DNA of 21,303 nt from VRUE01 sp963720805 (GCA_963720805.1 CAVRGT010000002.1:1-21303), one strand, 5' to 3'; numbered from the stretch's first letter, positions 1 to 8,929 are shown. Program-made: numbers and translations. The notes: a model not told the origin generated them from the letters alone.

Positions 1-1529
1 GAGCTGCCGATGCTGGCCGAGTTCCCCGTCCGACTTCCGCTACGTGCTCGGCCTGCAGGAGGCGGTCGTGGTCGGCATGGCCGACGGCTACGCCCAGGCC
101 TCCGGCACGCACCACGGTGGTCAACCTGCACACCGCGCCCGGCGTCGGCAACGCGATGGGGGCGATCTTCAACGCCCAGGCCAACCACTCGCCGCTGCTG
201 GTCACCGCCGGCCAGCAGGCGCGCGCCCAGATCACCCTGCAGGCGAACCTGACCAACCGCGACGCGATCCGCATGCCGCATCCGCTGGTCAAGTGGGCCT
301 ATGAGCCGCCGCGGGCCGAGGACGTGCCGCTGGCCCTCGCCCACGGCGCCCACCTCGCCGGCGCTGCCGCCGCAAGGGCCCGGTCTTCGTCTCGCTGCCG
401 ATGGACGACTGGTACGCCGAGGTCGACGAGGCCGACGCGCGCGCAGGCGATCGCGCGCCGGGTCACGGCCGCGCCGCGGCCGATCCCGAGGCGGTCCGCG
501 CCCTGGCCGACCGGCTCGACGCCGCCGCCAACCCGGTGCTCGTCGCCGGCCCCGACATCGACGCCAGCGGCGCCTGGGACCCGGCGGTCGCCCTCGCCGA
601 GCGCCAGCGCCTGCCGGTCTGGGCCACGCCCGCGCACCGGCGGCGGCCGGCTCGGCTTCCCCGAGGGCCACCCCAACTTCCGCGGCGTGCTGCCGCCGGC
701 GATCGGCCCGGTCGGCCAGACGCTCGAGGGCCACGACCTGATCCTCGTCGTCGGCAGCTCGGTCTTCCCCTACTACCCGTACATCCCCGGCCCGCTGCTG
801 CCCGAGGGCGCGAAGCTGGTGGCGATCACCAGCGACCCCGACGAGGCCGCCCGGGCGCCGATGGGCGACGCGATCGTCGCCGACGTGAAGCTGACCCTGG
901 AGGCGCTGCTCGCCGAGGCGGTGCCCGAGTCGAGCCGCCCGGCGCCGGAGCCGAACCCCGGGCCGCAGGAAATCCCGCCCAGCGACCCGCTCAACCCCTC
1001 GACCGTGCACACCGCCCTCGGCCGAGGTCTTCCCCGAGGACGGGATCGTCGTGCTCGAGTCGCCCTCCAGCACCCTCGCGCTGCGCAACCAGCTGCGCCT
1101 CTCGCGGCCCGGCAGCTACTACTTCGGCGCCGGCGGCGGCCTCGGCTTCGGCCTCGCCGCCTCGGTCGGCGTGCAGCTCGCCCAGCCCGACCGCCCGGTC
1201 GTCTGCGTGATCGGCGAGGGCTCGGTCCAGTACGCGGTCACCGCCTTCTGGAGCGCCGTCGCCTACAAGGCGCCGGTCACCTTCCTGGTCCTGCGCAACG
1301 AGGAGTACGCGATCCTCAAGTGGTTCGCCGAGGTCGAGCAGGTGGCGGGCGCGCCCGGCCTCGACCTGCCGGAGCTCGACGTCGCCGCGGTCGCCGAGGG
1401 CTACGGCGTCAAGGCGCACCGGGTCGCGCGACCGCGACGAGGTGCGCGACGCGCTGCCGACGGCGCTCGCCTCCTCGCAGCCGGAGCTGGTCGAAGTCCC
1501 GGTCGACGCCCGGGATGTCGCTCTTCTAG
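1..1529 (+). CDS. mdlC: Benzoylformate decarboxylase-like ThDP enzyme (5' partial, frame-broken)
   Basis: Thiamine-diphosphate-dependent decarboxylase of the benzoylformate decarboxylase (BFD) group, expected to convert a 2-oxoacid to an aldehyde plus CO2 in the cytoplasm. Pieced across three frames, the product follows Pseudomonas putida BFD, as I remember it, from about residue 28 to the end. Landmarks are LQEA (the cofactor-activating Glu), NLHTAPGVGNAMG (the active-site His), AARAPMGDAIVAD, GSYYFGAGGGLGFGLA, and the ThDP motif GEGS...LRNEEY, with Glu replacing the usual Asp of GDGS. Where BFD has the catalytic His of YHQYDPG, this protein reads YYPYIPG. The start and about 27 residues lie outside the window; the stop is TAG 1527-1529. 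About 11 single-base insertions break the frame, each readable as a C/G doublet at a third codon position, so they are probably sequence errors. The dehydrogenase gene follows after 7 bases. The exact substrate is uncertain. Confidence 0.85.
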   Translation, partial: AADAGRVPRPTSATCSACRRRSWSAWPTATPRPPARTTVVNLHTAPGVGNAMGAIFNAQANHSPLLVTAGQQARAQITLQANLTNRDAIRMPHPLVKWAYEPPRAEDVPLALAHGAHLAGAAAARARSSSRCRWTTGTPRSTRPTRAQAIARRVTAAPRPIPRRSAPWPTGSTPPPTRCSSPAPTSTPAAPGTRRSPSPSASACRSGPRPRTGGGRLGFPEGHPNFRGVLPPAIGPVGQTLEGHDLILVVGSSVFPYYPYIPGPLLPEGAKLVAITSDPDEAARAPMGDAIVADVKLTLEALLAEAVPESSRPAPEPNPGPQEIPPSDPLNPSTVHTALGRGLPRGRDRRARVALQHPRAAQPAAPLAARQLLLRRRRRPRLRPRRLGRRAARPARPPGRLRDRRGLGPVRGHRLLERRRLQGAGHLPGPAQRGVRDPQVVRRGRAGGGRARPRPAGARRRRGRRGLRRQGAPGRATATRCATRCRRRSPPRSRSWSKSRSTPGMSLF

Positions 1530-1536
1530 GACTGCG

Positions 1537-4420
1537 ATGGCGCTGCTCGAGCGGAAGCTGGCGCCACCCCCGTCGGCCCCGCCGCCGACCGCGCCCCCGA
1601 CGAGATCGCCGCCGGCAGTCGCCCAGCCGCTGCGCGGCGAGCTGGAGGCGCTGCTCGGCGCCGACCGCGTCCTCGCCGCGCGCCGGCGACATCGTCCGCT
1701 ACGCCTCCGACGCCAGCCCCTACCGGCTGCTTCCCGCGGGCGGTGGTGATGGCCCACGACGCCGACGACGTCGCCAAGGTCCTCGCCTACGGCCGCGCGC
1801 ACCGGCATCCCGGTCACCTTCCGCGCCGGCGGCACCAGCCTCAACGGCCAGGGCCAGAGCGACGGCATCCTGGTCGACGTGCGCCGCCACTTCAGCGGCG
1901 TCGCGGTCGAGGACGACGGCGCGCCGCGCCCGGGTCAAGCCCGGCACCGTGCTCGGCCACGCCAACCGCGTGCTCGCCCCGCACGGGCGCAAGCTCGGCC
2001 CCGACCCGGCCAGCACCGACATCGCCACGCGTCGGCGGCGTGATCGCCAACAACTCGGGCGGGATGCGCTGCGGCGTGACCCAGGACTCCTACTCGACGG
2101 TCCGCTCGATGACCTTGGTCCTCCCCTCGGGGACGACGATCGACACCGCCGCGCCCGGCGCCGCCGAGCGCTTCGCCGCCGCGGAGCCCGAGCTGGCCGC
2201 CGGGCCTCGCCGCGATCCGCGACGAGATCCGCGCCGACGCCGAGCTGAGCGAGCGCATCCGGCGCAAGTTCGCGATCAAGAACACGACCGGCTACCGCCT
2301 CTGCGCCTTCCTCGACGCCGACGAGCCGCTGGAGATCTTCCGCCGCCTGGTGGTCGGCTCCGAGGGCACGCTCGCCTTCGTCGCCGAGGCGGTCTTCGAG
2401 ACCGTGCCGCTGCCGGCCCGCACGACCACCGCCTGGGTCCACTTCCCCGGCATCGACGAGGCGATCGCCCCGGTCCGCGACCTGGTCGAGCGCGGGCGCG
2501 ACCGCGGTCGAGCTGATGGTCGCCCCGGCGCTGATCACCGCCGCCTGGAACATGGTCGGCGCGCCCGAGGAGTGGAAGGAGCTGCCGCCGGAGTCGGCGG
2601 TGCTGCTGGTCGAGTTCGGCGCCGAGAGCGACGAGGAGCTCGACGACCACGTCGCCGAGGCCGAGCGAGATCCTCGCCGCGCCACGAGACGATCCGGCCG
2701 ATCGAGTTCACCCGCGAGGCCGAGGAGATCGAGCTGGCCTGGCGCGTGCGCGAGGGCCTGCACGGCCTGATCGGCCGGCTGCGCCTGCCCGGCACGGCGC
2801 TGATCGTCGAGGACGTCTGCGTGCCGCCGGAGCGGATCGCCGAGGGCGCCCGCGACCTGCAGGCGCTGCTCGGCGAGCACGGCTTCCTGCCCGGCGTCGC
2901 CGGCCACGCCTCCGCCGGGAACCTCCACTTCATGCTCACCCCGGACTTCGCCAAGCAGGAGGACCTCGAGCGCTACGAGGCCTTCATGGCGAGGCTGGTC
3001 GAGCTGATCGTCGGCAAGTACGACGGCTCGCTCAAGGCCGAGCACGGCACCGGGATCAACATGGCCCCCTACGTGGAGCGCGAGTGGGGGGAGAAGGCGA
3101 CCGAGCTGATGTGGCGGGTGAAGCGGCTCGCCGACCCCGACGGCGTGCTCAACCCCGGCGTCGTCCTCAACCGCGACCCCGGCGTCCACCTGCGCAACCT
3201 GAAAACGACGCCGGCGATCGAGGAGTCGGCGAGCGACCTGCGTCGAGTGCGGCTTCTGCGAGCCGGTCTGCCCGAGCCGCAACCTGACCACGACGCCGCG
3301 CCAGCGGATCGTCCTGCGCCGCGAGATGGCCCGCCAGCCCGAGGGCTCGCCGGTGCAGCGGGCGCTGCTCGAGGAGTACGCCTACGACGCGCTCGAGACC
3401 TGCGCCGCCGACGGCTCCTGCCAGCTCGCCTGCCCGGTCGGGATCGACACCGGCAAGCTGGTCAAGGAGCTGCGCACGGAGCAGCCACAGCGAGCGGGCG
3501 GAAGCGGCGGCGCTGGCGGCGGCGAAGCGCTGGGGGACGGTCGAGGCGGCCTCGCGACTGGCGCTGCGCCTCGGCGGCCCGCTGGCGCGCCGGACGAAGC
3601 GCGGACGCGGCCTGCCCGGAGCCGCCCGGAGGGGAGCGCGGGTGACCCTCTCGCCGACAAAAGCGGGGAGTGTCGGGAGAGGGTCACCCTCTCCTGCACC
3701 AACGCGCGGTCGCCGCCGTCTACGTCCCCAGCTGCACGAACGCATCTTCGGCGGGGACCCGGTCGGAGGCGTTGGTGGAGGTTTCGGCTCGCGCCGGGAT
3801 GCCGGTCTGGATCCCGGAGGACGTGCGCGGGAAGCTGCTGCGGGCTGCCTTTGGCTCGAAGGGATTCGCCGGCGCCCAGCGGCACAAGGCGAACGAGATG
3901 GTCGAACGGCTCTGGCGGTGGAGCGGGGAGGGCGCGCTGCCGATCGTGATCGACGCCGCCTCCTGCACCCAGGGCATCGCCGACCCCGGTGAGGGGGTGC
4001 TGAGCGAGGAGAACGCGGGGCGCCTCGGCAAGCTGGAGATCCTCGACTCGGTCGCCTGGGCGCACGATCGCCTGCTGCCCTGGCTCGAGGTCACCGGGAA
4101 GGTCGGCTCGGCCACCGTCCACCCGACCTGCGCCACCCGCCACATGGGCCTCGCCCCTCGCCTGCGCTCGCTCGCCGGCGCCCTCGCCGAGGAGGTCTAC
4201 GTCGCTCCCTCGGCGACCTGCTGCGGCTTCGCCGGCGACCGCGGCATCTCCCACCCGGAGCTGACCGCGGCGGCGACCCGCCCCCAGGCCGAAGAGCTGG
4301 CGGGCCGCGCACTTCGACGCCCACCTCTCCAGCAACCGCACCTGCGAGATCGGCCTCAGCCGCGCCACCGGCGCCCCCTACGAGTCGGTCGTGGTCCTGC
4401 TCGAGCGGCTCAGCCGCTGA
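1537..4420 (+). CDS. FAD-linked / 4Fe-4S / CCG-domain 2-hydroxyacid (D-lactate type) dehydrogenase, frame-broken
   Basis: About 955 residues once frames are joined, the usual size for fused FAD-oxidase plus Fe-S dehydrogenases (Dld/GlcD-GlcF type) that oxidise D-2-hydroxyacids to 2-oxoacids and pass electrons to the membrane chain. In order: FAD_binding_4 domain (FRAGGTSLNGQGQ; KLGPDPAST; GGVIANNSGGMRCG), FAD-oxidase C-terminal domain (VVGSEGTLAF; HASAGNLHF; KAEHGTGINMAPYVE; DGVLNPG), two 4Fe-4S motifs (CVECGFCEPVCPSR; CAADGSCQLACPVG), then two cysteine-rich CCG modules (VPSCTN; HPTCATRHMG; CCGFAGDRG). The ATG at 1537 follows the upstream stop by 7 bases, which implies one operon. About 14 extra C/G bases and one missing base (near 3741) break the frame. 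A 50-base hairpin (3640-3689) lies in the linker before the CCG modules. The first ~30 codons read as a Pro-rich stretch and may also be mis-framed. Next to a BFD-like gene, a mandelate-like substrate is possible but unproven. Confidence 0.85.
3640..3689. repeat. Hairpin element inside the dehydrogenase reading frame
   Basis: Left arm 3640-3659 pairs with right arm 3671-3689: 19 base pairs with a single bulged G at 3653 and an 11-base loop (AAAGCGGGGAG). The core arm is GGGTGACCCTCTC and its exact complement. It sits in the poorly conserved linker between the 4Fe-4S and CCG parts of the dehydrogenase. In the reading frame it encodes a Ser/Pro/Gly-rich stretch. It looks like a small palindromic repeat (REP or MITE-like) tolerated in a linker; its family is unknown. 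Confidence 0.7.
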
Positions 4421-4456
4421 TTGATCGATTGACCCACGTATTCCGGGGGAAATGCA

Positions 4457-5325
4457 TCAAGCTCGTGGCGAGGATGCGTCCGCGGTGGCCCGCGCCTCGG
4501 CCTCGCGCAGGGCGGCAACCGCGCGCGGGTCCTTGGGGAGGCGCTTCTCCATCAGCGGCATCAGGATGCCGCGCAGGGCGGAGACGTAGCGCCACCACCT
4601 GGGGGCGAAGATTCGCGGCGCCCGCTCTTCGATCCCGCGCACGACCGCGGCGCCGGCCTCCTCGGGCTTGATCCGCTTCATCAGGAAGCTCGGCAGCGTG
4701 TCCTGCATCGTGCTGCCGGCCTCCTGCTCGTCGAAGGCGTCCTGGACCATCCGGGTGTCGACCCAGCCGAAGTAGGCGACGCTGGCGCTGGCGCCGAAGG
4801 GCAGCAGCTCCGCCCGCAGCGAGCGGCCCAACGCCTCGACCGCGGCCTTCGAGGTCGCGTAGGGGCTCATCATCACGCCGCCGGCGAAGGCCGCCACCGA
4901 GGCGACGATCACGATCTGGCCGTTGCGCTCGGAGATCTGCGGCAGTGCCGCCTGCACCGTGTTCCAGACGCCCATCAGGTTGACCTCGATCACCCGCTCC
5001 CACTCCTCGGCGTGGCATGCGTGCGAGTAGTCGTCTGGGTCGGCGGCGCGATGCCGGCGTTGGCCATCGCCACGTCGAGGCCGCCGAAGCGCTCGACCGT
5101 CTCGGCGACGGCGGCGCGCATCGCGCCCGCGTCGGTGACGTCGCCGGCGATACCGATCGCCCGCTCGCCGATCCGCTCGGCCGCCTCGCGCGCCTCCTCG
5201 GCATCGAGGTCGACGACCGCAACCGAGGCGCCGCGCAGGTGCATCTGCCGCGCCGTCTCGAAGCCGATCCCGCGGGCGGCGCCGGTGACCAGAGCCACCT
5301 TTCCGTTCAGGTCATAGGCGGGCAC
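4457..5325 (-). CDS. SDR-family oxidoreductase
   Basis: Classical short-chain dehydrogenase/reductase of about 288 residues, NAD(P)-dependent, substrate unknown. The N-terminal half has the Rossmann motif VTGAARGIG, the acidic VVDLDAEE after the second strand (which suggests NAD preference), GDVTD, and NAGIA. The second half has EVNLMGVWNTV, the catalytic Ser region VIVASVAAFAGG and YATSKAA (Tyr-x3-Lys). A C-terminal extension after the catalytic core (ERAPRIFAPRWWRYVSALRG) is longer than in the smallest SDRs. The start is a GTG at 5325, six bases after a TAGTCT -10 hexamer. The frame shifts once near 5005-5015, net minus one base, just before the Glu-Glu-Trp-Glu helix that precedes the active site. 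This break differs from the C/G doublets seen elsewhere. The gene is divergent from the isoleucyl-tRNA synthetase and convergent with the dehydrogenase (36 bases between stops). Confidence 0.88.
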
Positions 5326-5331
5326 GCGGCA

Positions 5332-5337
5332 AGACTA
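5332..5337 (-). promoter_or_regulatory. -10 hexamer of the SDR gene (leaderless type)
   Basis: On the minus strand TAGTCT lies six bases before the GTG start at 5325, so transcription would begin at or very near the start codon. No convincing -35 is visible. Confidence 0.45.
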
Positions 5338-5382
5338 TTGCGTACCGATCCCACCCGGCAGGGACCTGAACGGGGCCGCTCC

Positions 5383-5388
5383 TAGAAT
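5383..5388 (+). promoter_or_regulatory. -10 hexamer of ileS (leaderless type)
   Basis: TAGAAT ends eight bases before the ATG at 5397. This spacing places the transcript start on or next to the ATG, and no Shine-Dalgarno sequence is present. No T-box-like leader could fit in the 71-base gap to the divergent SDR gene. Confidence 0.5.
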
Positions 5389-5396
5389 CACCCGTC

Positions 5397-8300
5397 ATGC
5401 CCGGCTTCCGCCCCGTCGACACCAAGCAGTCCTTCCCCGAGCTGGAGGAGCGGGTGCTGGAGCGCTGGCGCGAGCGCGACGTCTTCCAGCGCTCGCTCGA
5501 CCAAGCGCGAGGGGGCGCCGAGGTCTGGAGCTTCTACGAGGGCCCGCCGACCGCCAACGGCCGGCCCGGCTCCCACCACGTCCTCGCCCGCGTCTTCAAG
5601 GACATCTACCCGCGCTACCGCTCGATGTGCGGCTACCGGGTGCCGCGCAAGGCCGGCTGGGACTGCCACGGCCTGCCGGTCGAGCTCGAGGTCGAAAAGC
5701 AGCTCGGCATCTCCTCCAAGCAGGAGATCGAGGAGTTCGGGATCGACAAGTTCAACGCACGCTGCCGCGAGTCGGTCTTCGAGTACGTCGAGGAGTGGAA
5801 CCGGCTGACCGAGCGGATCGGCTTCTGGATCGACCTCGACGACCCCTACGTCACCCTCGACGACGACTACATCGAGTCGGTCTGGTGGTCGCTGAAGCAG
5901 CTCTGGGACAAGGACCGCCTCTACGAGGGCCACAAGGTCGTGCCCTACTGCCCGCGCTGCGGCACCGCGCTCTCCTCGCACGAGGTCGCGCTCGGCTACA
6001 AGGACGTCGAGGACCCCTCCATATACGTGCGCTTCCCGCTGCTCGATGAGGACGGCACCGAGGCGCCCGAGTCGCTGCTGGTCTGGACGACGACCCCGTG
6101 GACGCTGCCCGGCAACGTCGCCGTCGCCGTCGCGCCCGAGGTCACCTACGTCAAGGCCCGCGGCGGCGAGGAGATCCTGATCCTCGCCGAGCCGCTGCTC
6201 GAGAGGGTGCTTGGCGAGGAGGTCGAGGTGCTCGAGCGCCTGCCGGGCTCGGCGCTGGTCGGCCGTCGCTACAAGGGTCCGGTGTTCGAGCTGGAGGACG
6301 GAGCCCGCCGACGCCTTCCGCGTCGTCGCCGGCGACTTCGTCACCACCGAGGACGGCACCGGGCTCGTCCACATCGCCCCCGCCTTCGGCGAAGACGACT
6401 ACGCGGTCGCCGCCGCCAACGGCATCTTCGACCCGACCAACGCCGGCACCCTCTACAACCCGGTCAGCCTCGACGGCACGCTTCGACCGCCGCGTCAGCG
6501 GCTTCGAGGGCCAGTTCGTCAAGGACCCCGAGGTGACAAAGGCGCTGATCGCCGACCTCGATGCCCGCGGCCTGCTCTTCCGCGAGCAGGTCTACGAGCA
6601 CTCCTACCCGCACTGCTGGCGCTGCGACACGCCGCTGCTCTACTACGCCAAGTCGAGCTGGTACGTCGCCACCTCACAGGTCCGCGAGCGAGCTGCTCGC
6701 CAACAACGAGACGATCGGCTGGCACCCCGAGCACATCAAGGACGGCCGCTTCGGCAAGTGGCTGGAGAACAACGTCGACTGGGCGCTCTCGCGCGATCGC
6801 TACTGGGGCACGCCGCTGCCGATCTGGCAGTGCACCAAAGGCGACTGCAGCGAGCTCTTCTGCGCCGGCTCGGTCGCCGAGCTGCGCGAGCGGGCGAAGG
6901 GAGAGGTGCCCGAGGACCTGCACCGCCCCTACATCGACGAGGTCGTGCTCGACTGCGAGAGCTGCGGCGGTGAGATGCACCGGGTCAAGTCGGTGATCGA
7001 CACCTGGTACGACAGCGGCGCGATGCCCTTCGCCCAGCTGCACTACCCGTTCGAGAACGAGGAGCTGTTCGCCGAGCGCTTCCCAGCCGACTTCATCTGC
7101 GAGGCGATCGACCAGACCCGCGGCTGGTTCTACACGCTGCTCGCCGAGTCGACCCTGCTCTTCGAGCAGTCGAGCTACCGCAACTGCGTCTGCCTCGGCC
7201 TAATCCTCGACCCCGAGGGCCAGAAGATGTCGAAGAGCAAGGGCAACGTGGTCGAGCCCTGGGACGTGATCTCCGCCCACGGCGCCGACGCCTTCCGCTG
7301 GTACTACCTGACCGCCCAGCAGCCCTGGTCCGGCTACCGCTTCTCCGTCGAGACGGTGGGCGAATCCGTCCGCCAGTTCCTCCTAACCCTCTGGAACACC
7401 TACTCCTTCTGGGTCCTCTACGCCAACGCCGAGAATTTCGAGCCCAAAGACTTCCCGAATCGGCTGACTTCCCACTTTTTGGCGGATAGCGCGAATAACC
7501 AGGAAGTCAGCGGGCGATCTGGACCGCTGGGCGCTCTCCAAGCTGCAGTCGACGATCGCGACGGTGCGCCGGAACATGGACGAGTTCGACTGCACGGCTG
7601 CCGGGCGGGCGATCGCCGCCTACGTCGAGGAGCTCTCCAACTGGTACGTGCGGCTCTCCCGCCGTCGCTTCTGGGAGGGCGACCGGGCCGCCTTCGCGAC
7701 CCTGCGCCACTGCCTACTCGAGGTCGTCGGCGCTGCTCGCTCCGTTCACCCCCTTCCTCGCCGAGGAGATCCACCTCAACCTCGCCGGCGGTGAGGCCGA
7801 AGCGCTCGGCGAGAGCCCCGACTCGGTCCACCTGCGCGACTTCCCCGAGGCTGACCCCTCGCTTGCCGACCCCGACCTGGAGGCGGCGATGGATGCGGTC
7901 CGCCTCACGGTCGAGCTCGGCCGTGCCGCCCGCGCCCAGGCCAAGGCCAAGGTGCGCCAGCCGCTGCGCCGCGCCGTGATCGTCGCCAACGACGCCGAGC
8001 GCGCCGCGATCGAGGCCCGCGCCGAGCTGGTCACCTCAGAGCTCAACGTCAAGGAGCTCGACTTCGTCTCCGAGGAGGCCGACCTGGTCAGCTACGCGGT
8101 CAAGCCCAATTACCGCTCGCTCGGCCCCCGCTTCGGCAAGCGCATGCCCCAGGTCGCCGCCGCGGTCGAGGCGCTCGACCCGGTCCACGTCGCCAAGGTG
8201 ATGGCCGATGGCGGCGAGGTCGGGATCAGCATCGACGGCGACGACCACACGATCGGCCCCGATGAGGTCACGCTCGCCCTGCAGCCGCTGGAGGGCTACG

Positions 8301-8605
8301 AGGTCGAGGCCGAGGCCGGCCACGCCGTCGCCCTGCAGCTCGAGCTCGACGACGAGCTGCGCCGCGAGGGCCTTGCCCGCGAGATCGTCCACGCCGTCCA
8401 GAACGCCCGCAAAGCGGCCGGCCTGGACATTTCCGACCGCATCGAGTTGACGCTGGGAGGCGACGACGAGCTAGTCGCCGCGGCCCAGGCCCACGAGCCC
8501 TACATAGCCGCCGAGGTCCTAGCCACGTCGGTCGCCTACGACGCCTCCGGCGCACCGGTCCGGGTCGACGGCCGCGACCTGCGGATCGCCGTGACAAAGA
8601 GTTGA
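5397..8605 (+). CDS. ileS: Isoleucyl-tRNA synthetase, type 2 (GXHH signature)
   Basis: Charges tRNA-Ile with isoleucine in the cytoplasm; about 1067 residues after joining frames, normal for IleRS. Visible in order: class I signature at residues 58-61, read as GSHH instead of HIGH (PTANGRPGSHHVLARVFKD); the GWDCHGLPVE block; the CP1 editing domain (TTPWTLPGNVAVAVAP; DGTGLVHIAPAFGEDDY); Cys pairs (YCPRCGTA; HCWRCDTP; LDCESCGG); DTWYDSGAMPFAQ; the KMSKS loop at 7224-7238; and the anticodon-binding domain ending ELTLGGDDELV...GRDLRIAVTKS. The sequence style is that of the eukaryote-like type 2 enzyme, a group known for mupirocin resistance. Five breaks (near 6300, 6481, 6686, 7515, 7729) are single extra C/G bases and probably artefacts. 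Just before the anticodon domain there is an AT-richer insert of about 18 codons carrying a 10-bp inverted repeat (7463-7511). The ATG was chosen from the -10 spacing and the conserved N-terminus. Confidence 0.95.
7463..7511. repeat. Inverted repeat within an AT-richer insert of ileS
   Basis: GCTGACTTCC (7463-7472) is matched exactly by GGAAGTCAGC (7502-7511) around a 29-base loop containing TTTTT. A further direct copy of GACTTCCC lies at 7449-7456. The stretch 7436-7512 is visibly poorer in GC than the rest of the gene and encodes residues (roughly PNRLTSHFLADSANNQEVSG) that I do not expect in the linker before LDRWALSKLQ. Confidence 0.55.
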
Positions 8606-8609
8606 CACT

Positions 8610-8628
8610 CCGCGCGCCACACGCGCGG
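8610..8628 (+). terminator. GC hairpin after ileS
   Basis: CCGCGCG (8610-8616) pairs with CGCGCGG (8622-8628) around the loop CCACA, starting four bases after the ileS stop codon. No U-tract follows, so if it terminates transcription it does so weakly or with Rho. Confidence 0.4.
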
Positions 8629-8638
8629 CCGAGATGTT

Positions 8639-8644
8639 TACGGT
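8639..8644 (+). promoter_or_regulatory. -10 hexamer of the small membrane-protein gene
   Basis: TACGGT ends six bases before the ATG at 8651, the same leaderless-type spacing as other genes here. The TTGACA at 8602 overlaps the ileS stop codon and is 31 bases away, too far to be its -35. Confidence 0.4.
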
Positions 8645-8650
8645 GCAATC

Positions 8651-8887
8651 ATGCACGTGATGAGGGAGAGCTGGACAGACGCCCGCCTTGACGATTTCCG
8701 TGGCGAAGTCGACCGCCGCTTCGACAAGGTCGAAGGCGATATCAGTGAGTTGCGTGGTGAGATGAGAGAGCTTCGAGCGGAAATGAAAAGCGGCTTCGAA
8801 GCGATCAACCGCACAATGATCCACGGTGTCATCGCCCTTTCAGCCGCCTACATCGCCGGCTTCGCAGCAATCGTCACCCAGCTCTAG
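8651..8887 (+). CDS. Small coiled-coil protein with one C-terminal membrane segment
   Basis: A 78-residue protein I cannot assign to a named family. Residues 1-50 are highly charged with heptad-like spacing (RLDDFRGEVDRRFDKVEGDI, then repeating ELRGEMRELRAEM), typical of a coiled coil. Residues about 57-76 (MIHGVIALSAAYIAGFAAIV) are a single hydrophobic membrane segment close to the C-terminus. The layout recalls small tail-anchored coiled-coil proteins sometimes labelled DUF1640-like or hemolysin-XhlA-like, but that resemblance is loose. ATG 8651 is preferred because of the TACGGT hexamer six bases upstream; ATG 8660 in the same frame is the alternative. Codon choice is less GC3-biased than in neighbouring genes (for example GATATCAGTGAGTTG), so the gene may be newer to the genome. 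It lies between ileS and the two large hairpin elements. Confidence 0.7.
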   Translation: MHVMRESWTDARLDDFRGEVDRRFDKVEGDISELRGEMRELRAEMKSGFEAINRTMIHGVIALSAAYIAGFAAIVTQL

Positions 8888-8929
8888 CAGCGCTCCTCCG
8901 ACCGATCACCTCGTAGCTCAGATACATGA

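Noticed and set aside
1720..3291. A long minus-strand open frame opposite the dehydrogenase gene
   Set aside because: Antisense shadow created by GC3-biased codons; the product is repetitive Val/Leu/Asp/Gly-rich with no motifs, and the plus strand carries clear FAD-oxidase motifs.
1..4420. Reading the decarboxylase and dehydrogenase as decayed pseudogenes, or as genes with programmed frameshifting
   Set aside because: All catalytic motifs survive and the breaks share one artefact-like C/G doublet pattern; no slippery sequence or stimulator recurs, and about 25 programmed shifts in two genes is not credible.
8602..8607. A perfect TTGACA as a -35 for the small membrane-protein gene
   Set aside because: It lies 31 bases from the only good -10 and overlaps the ileS stop codon.
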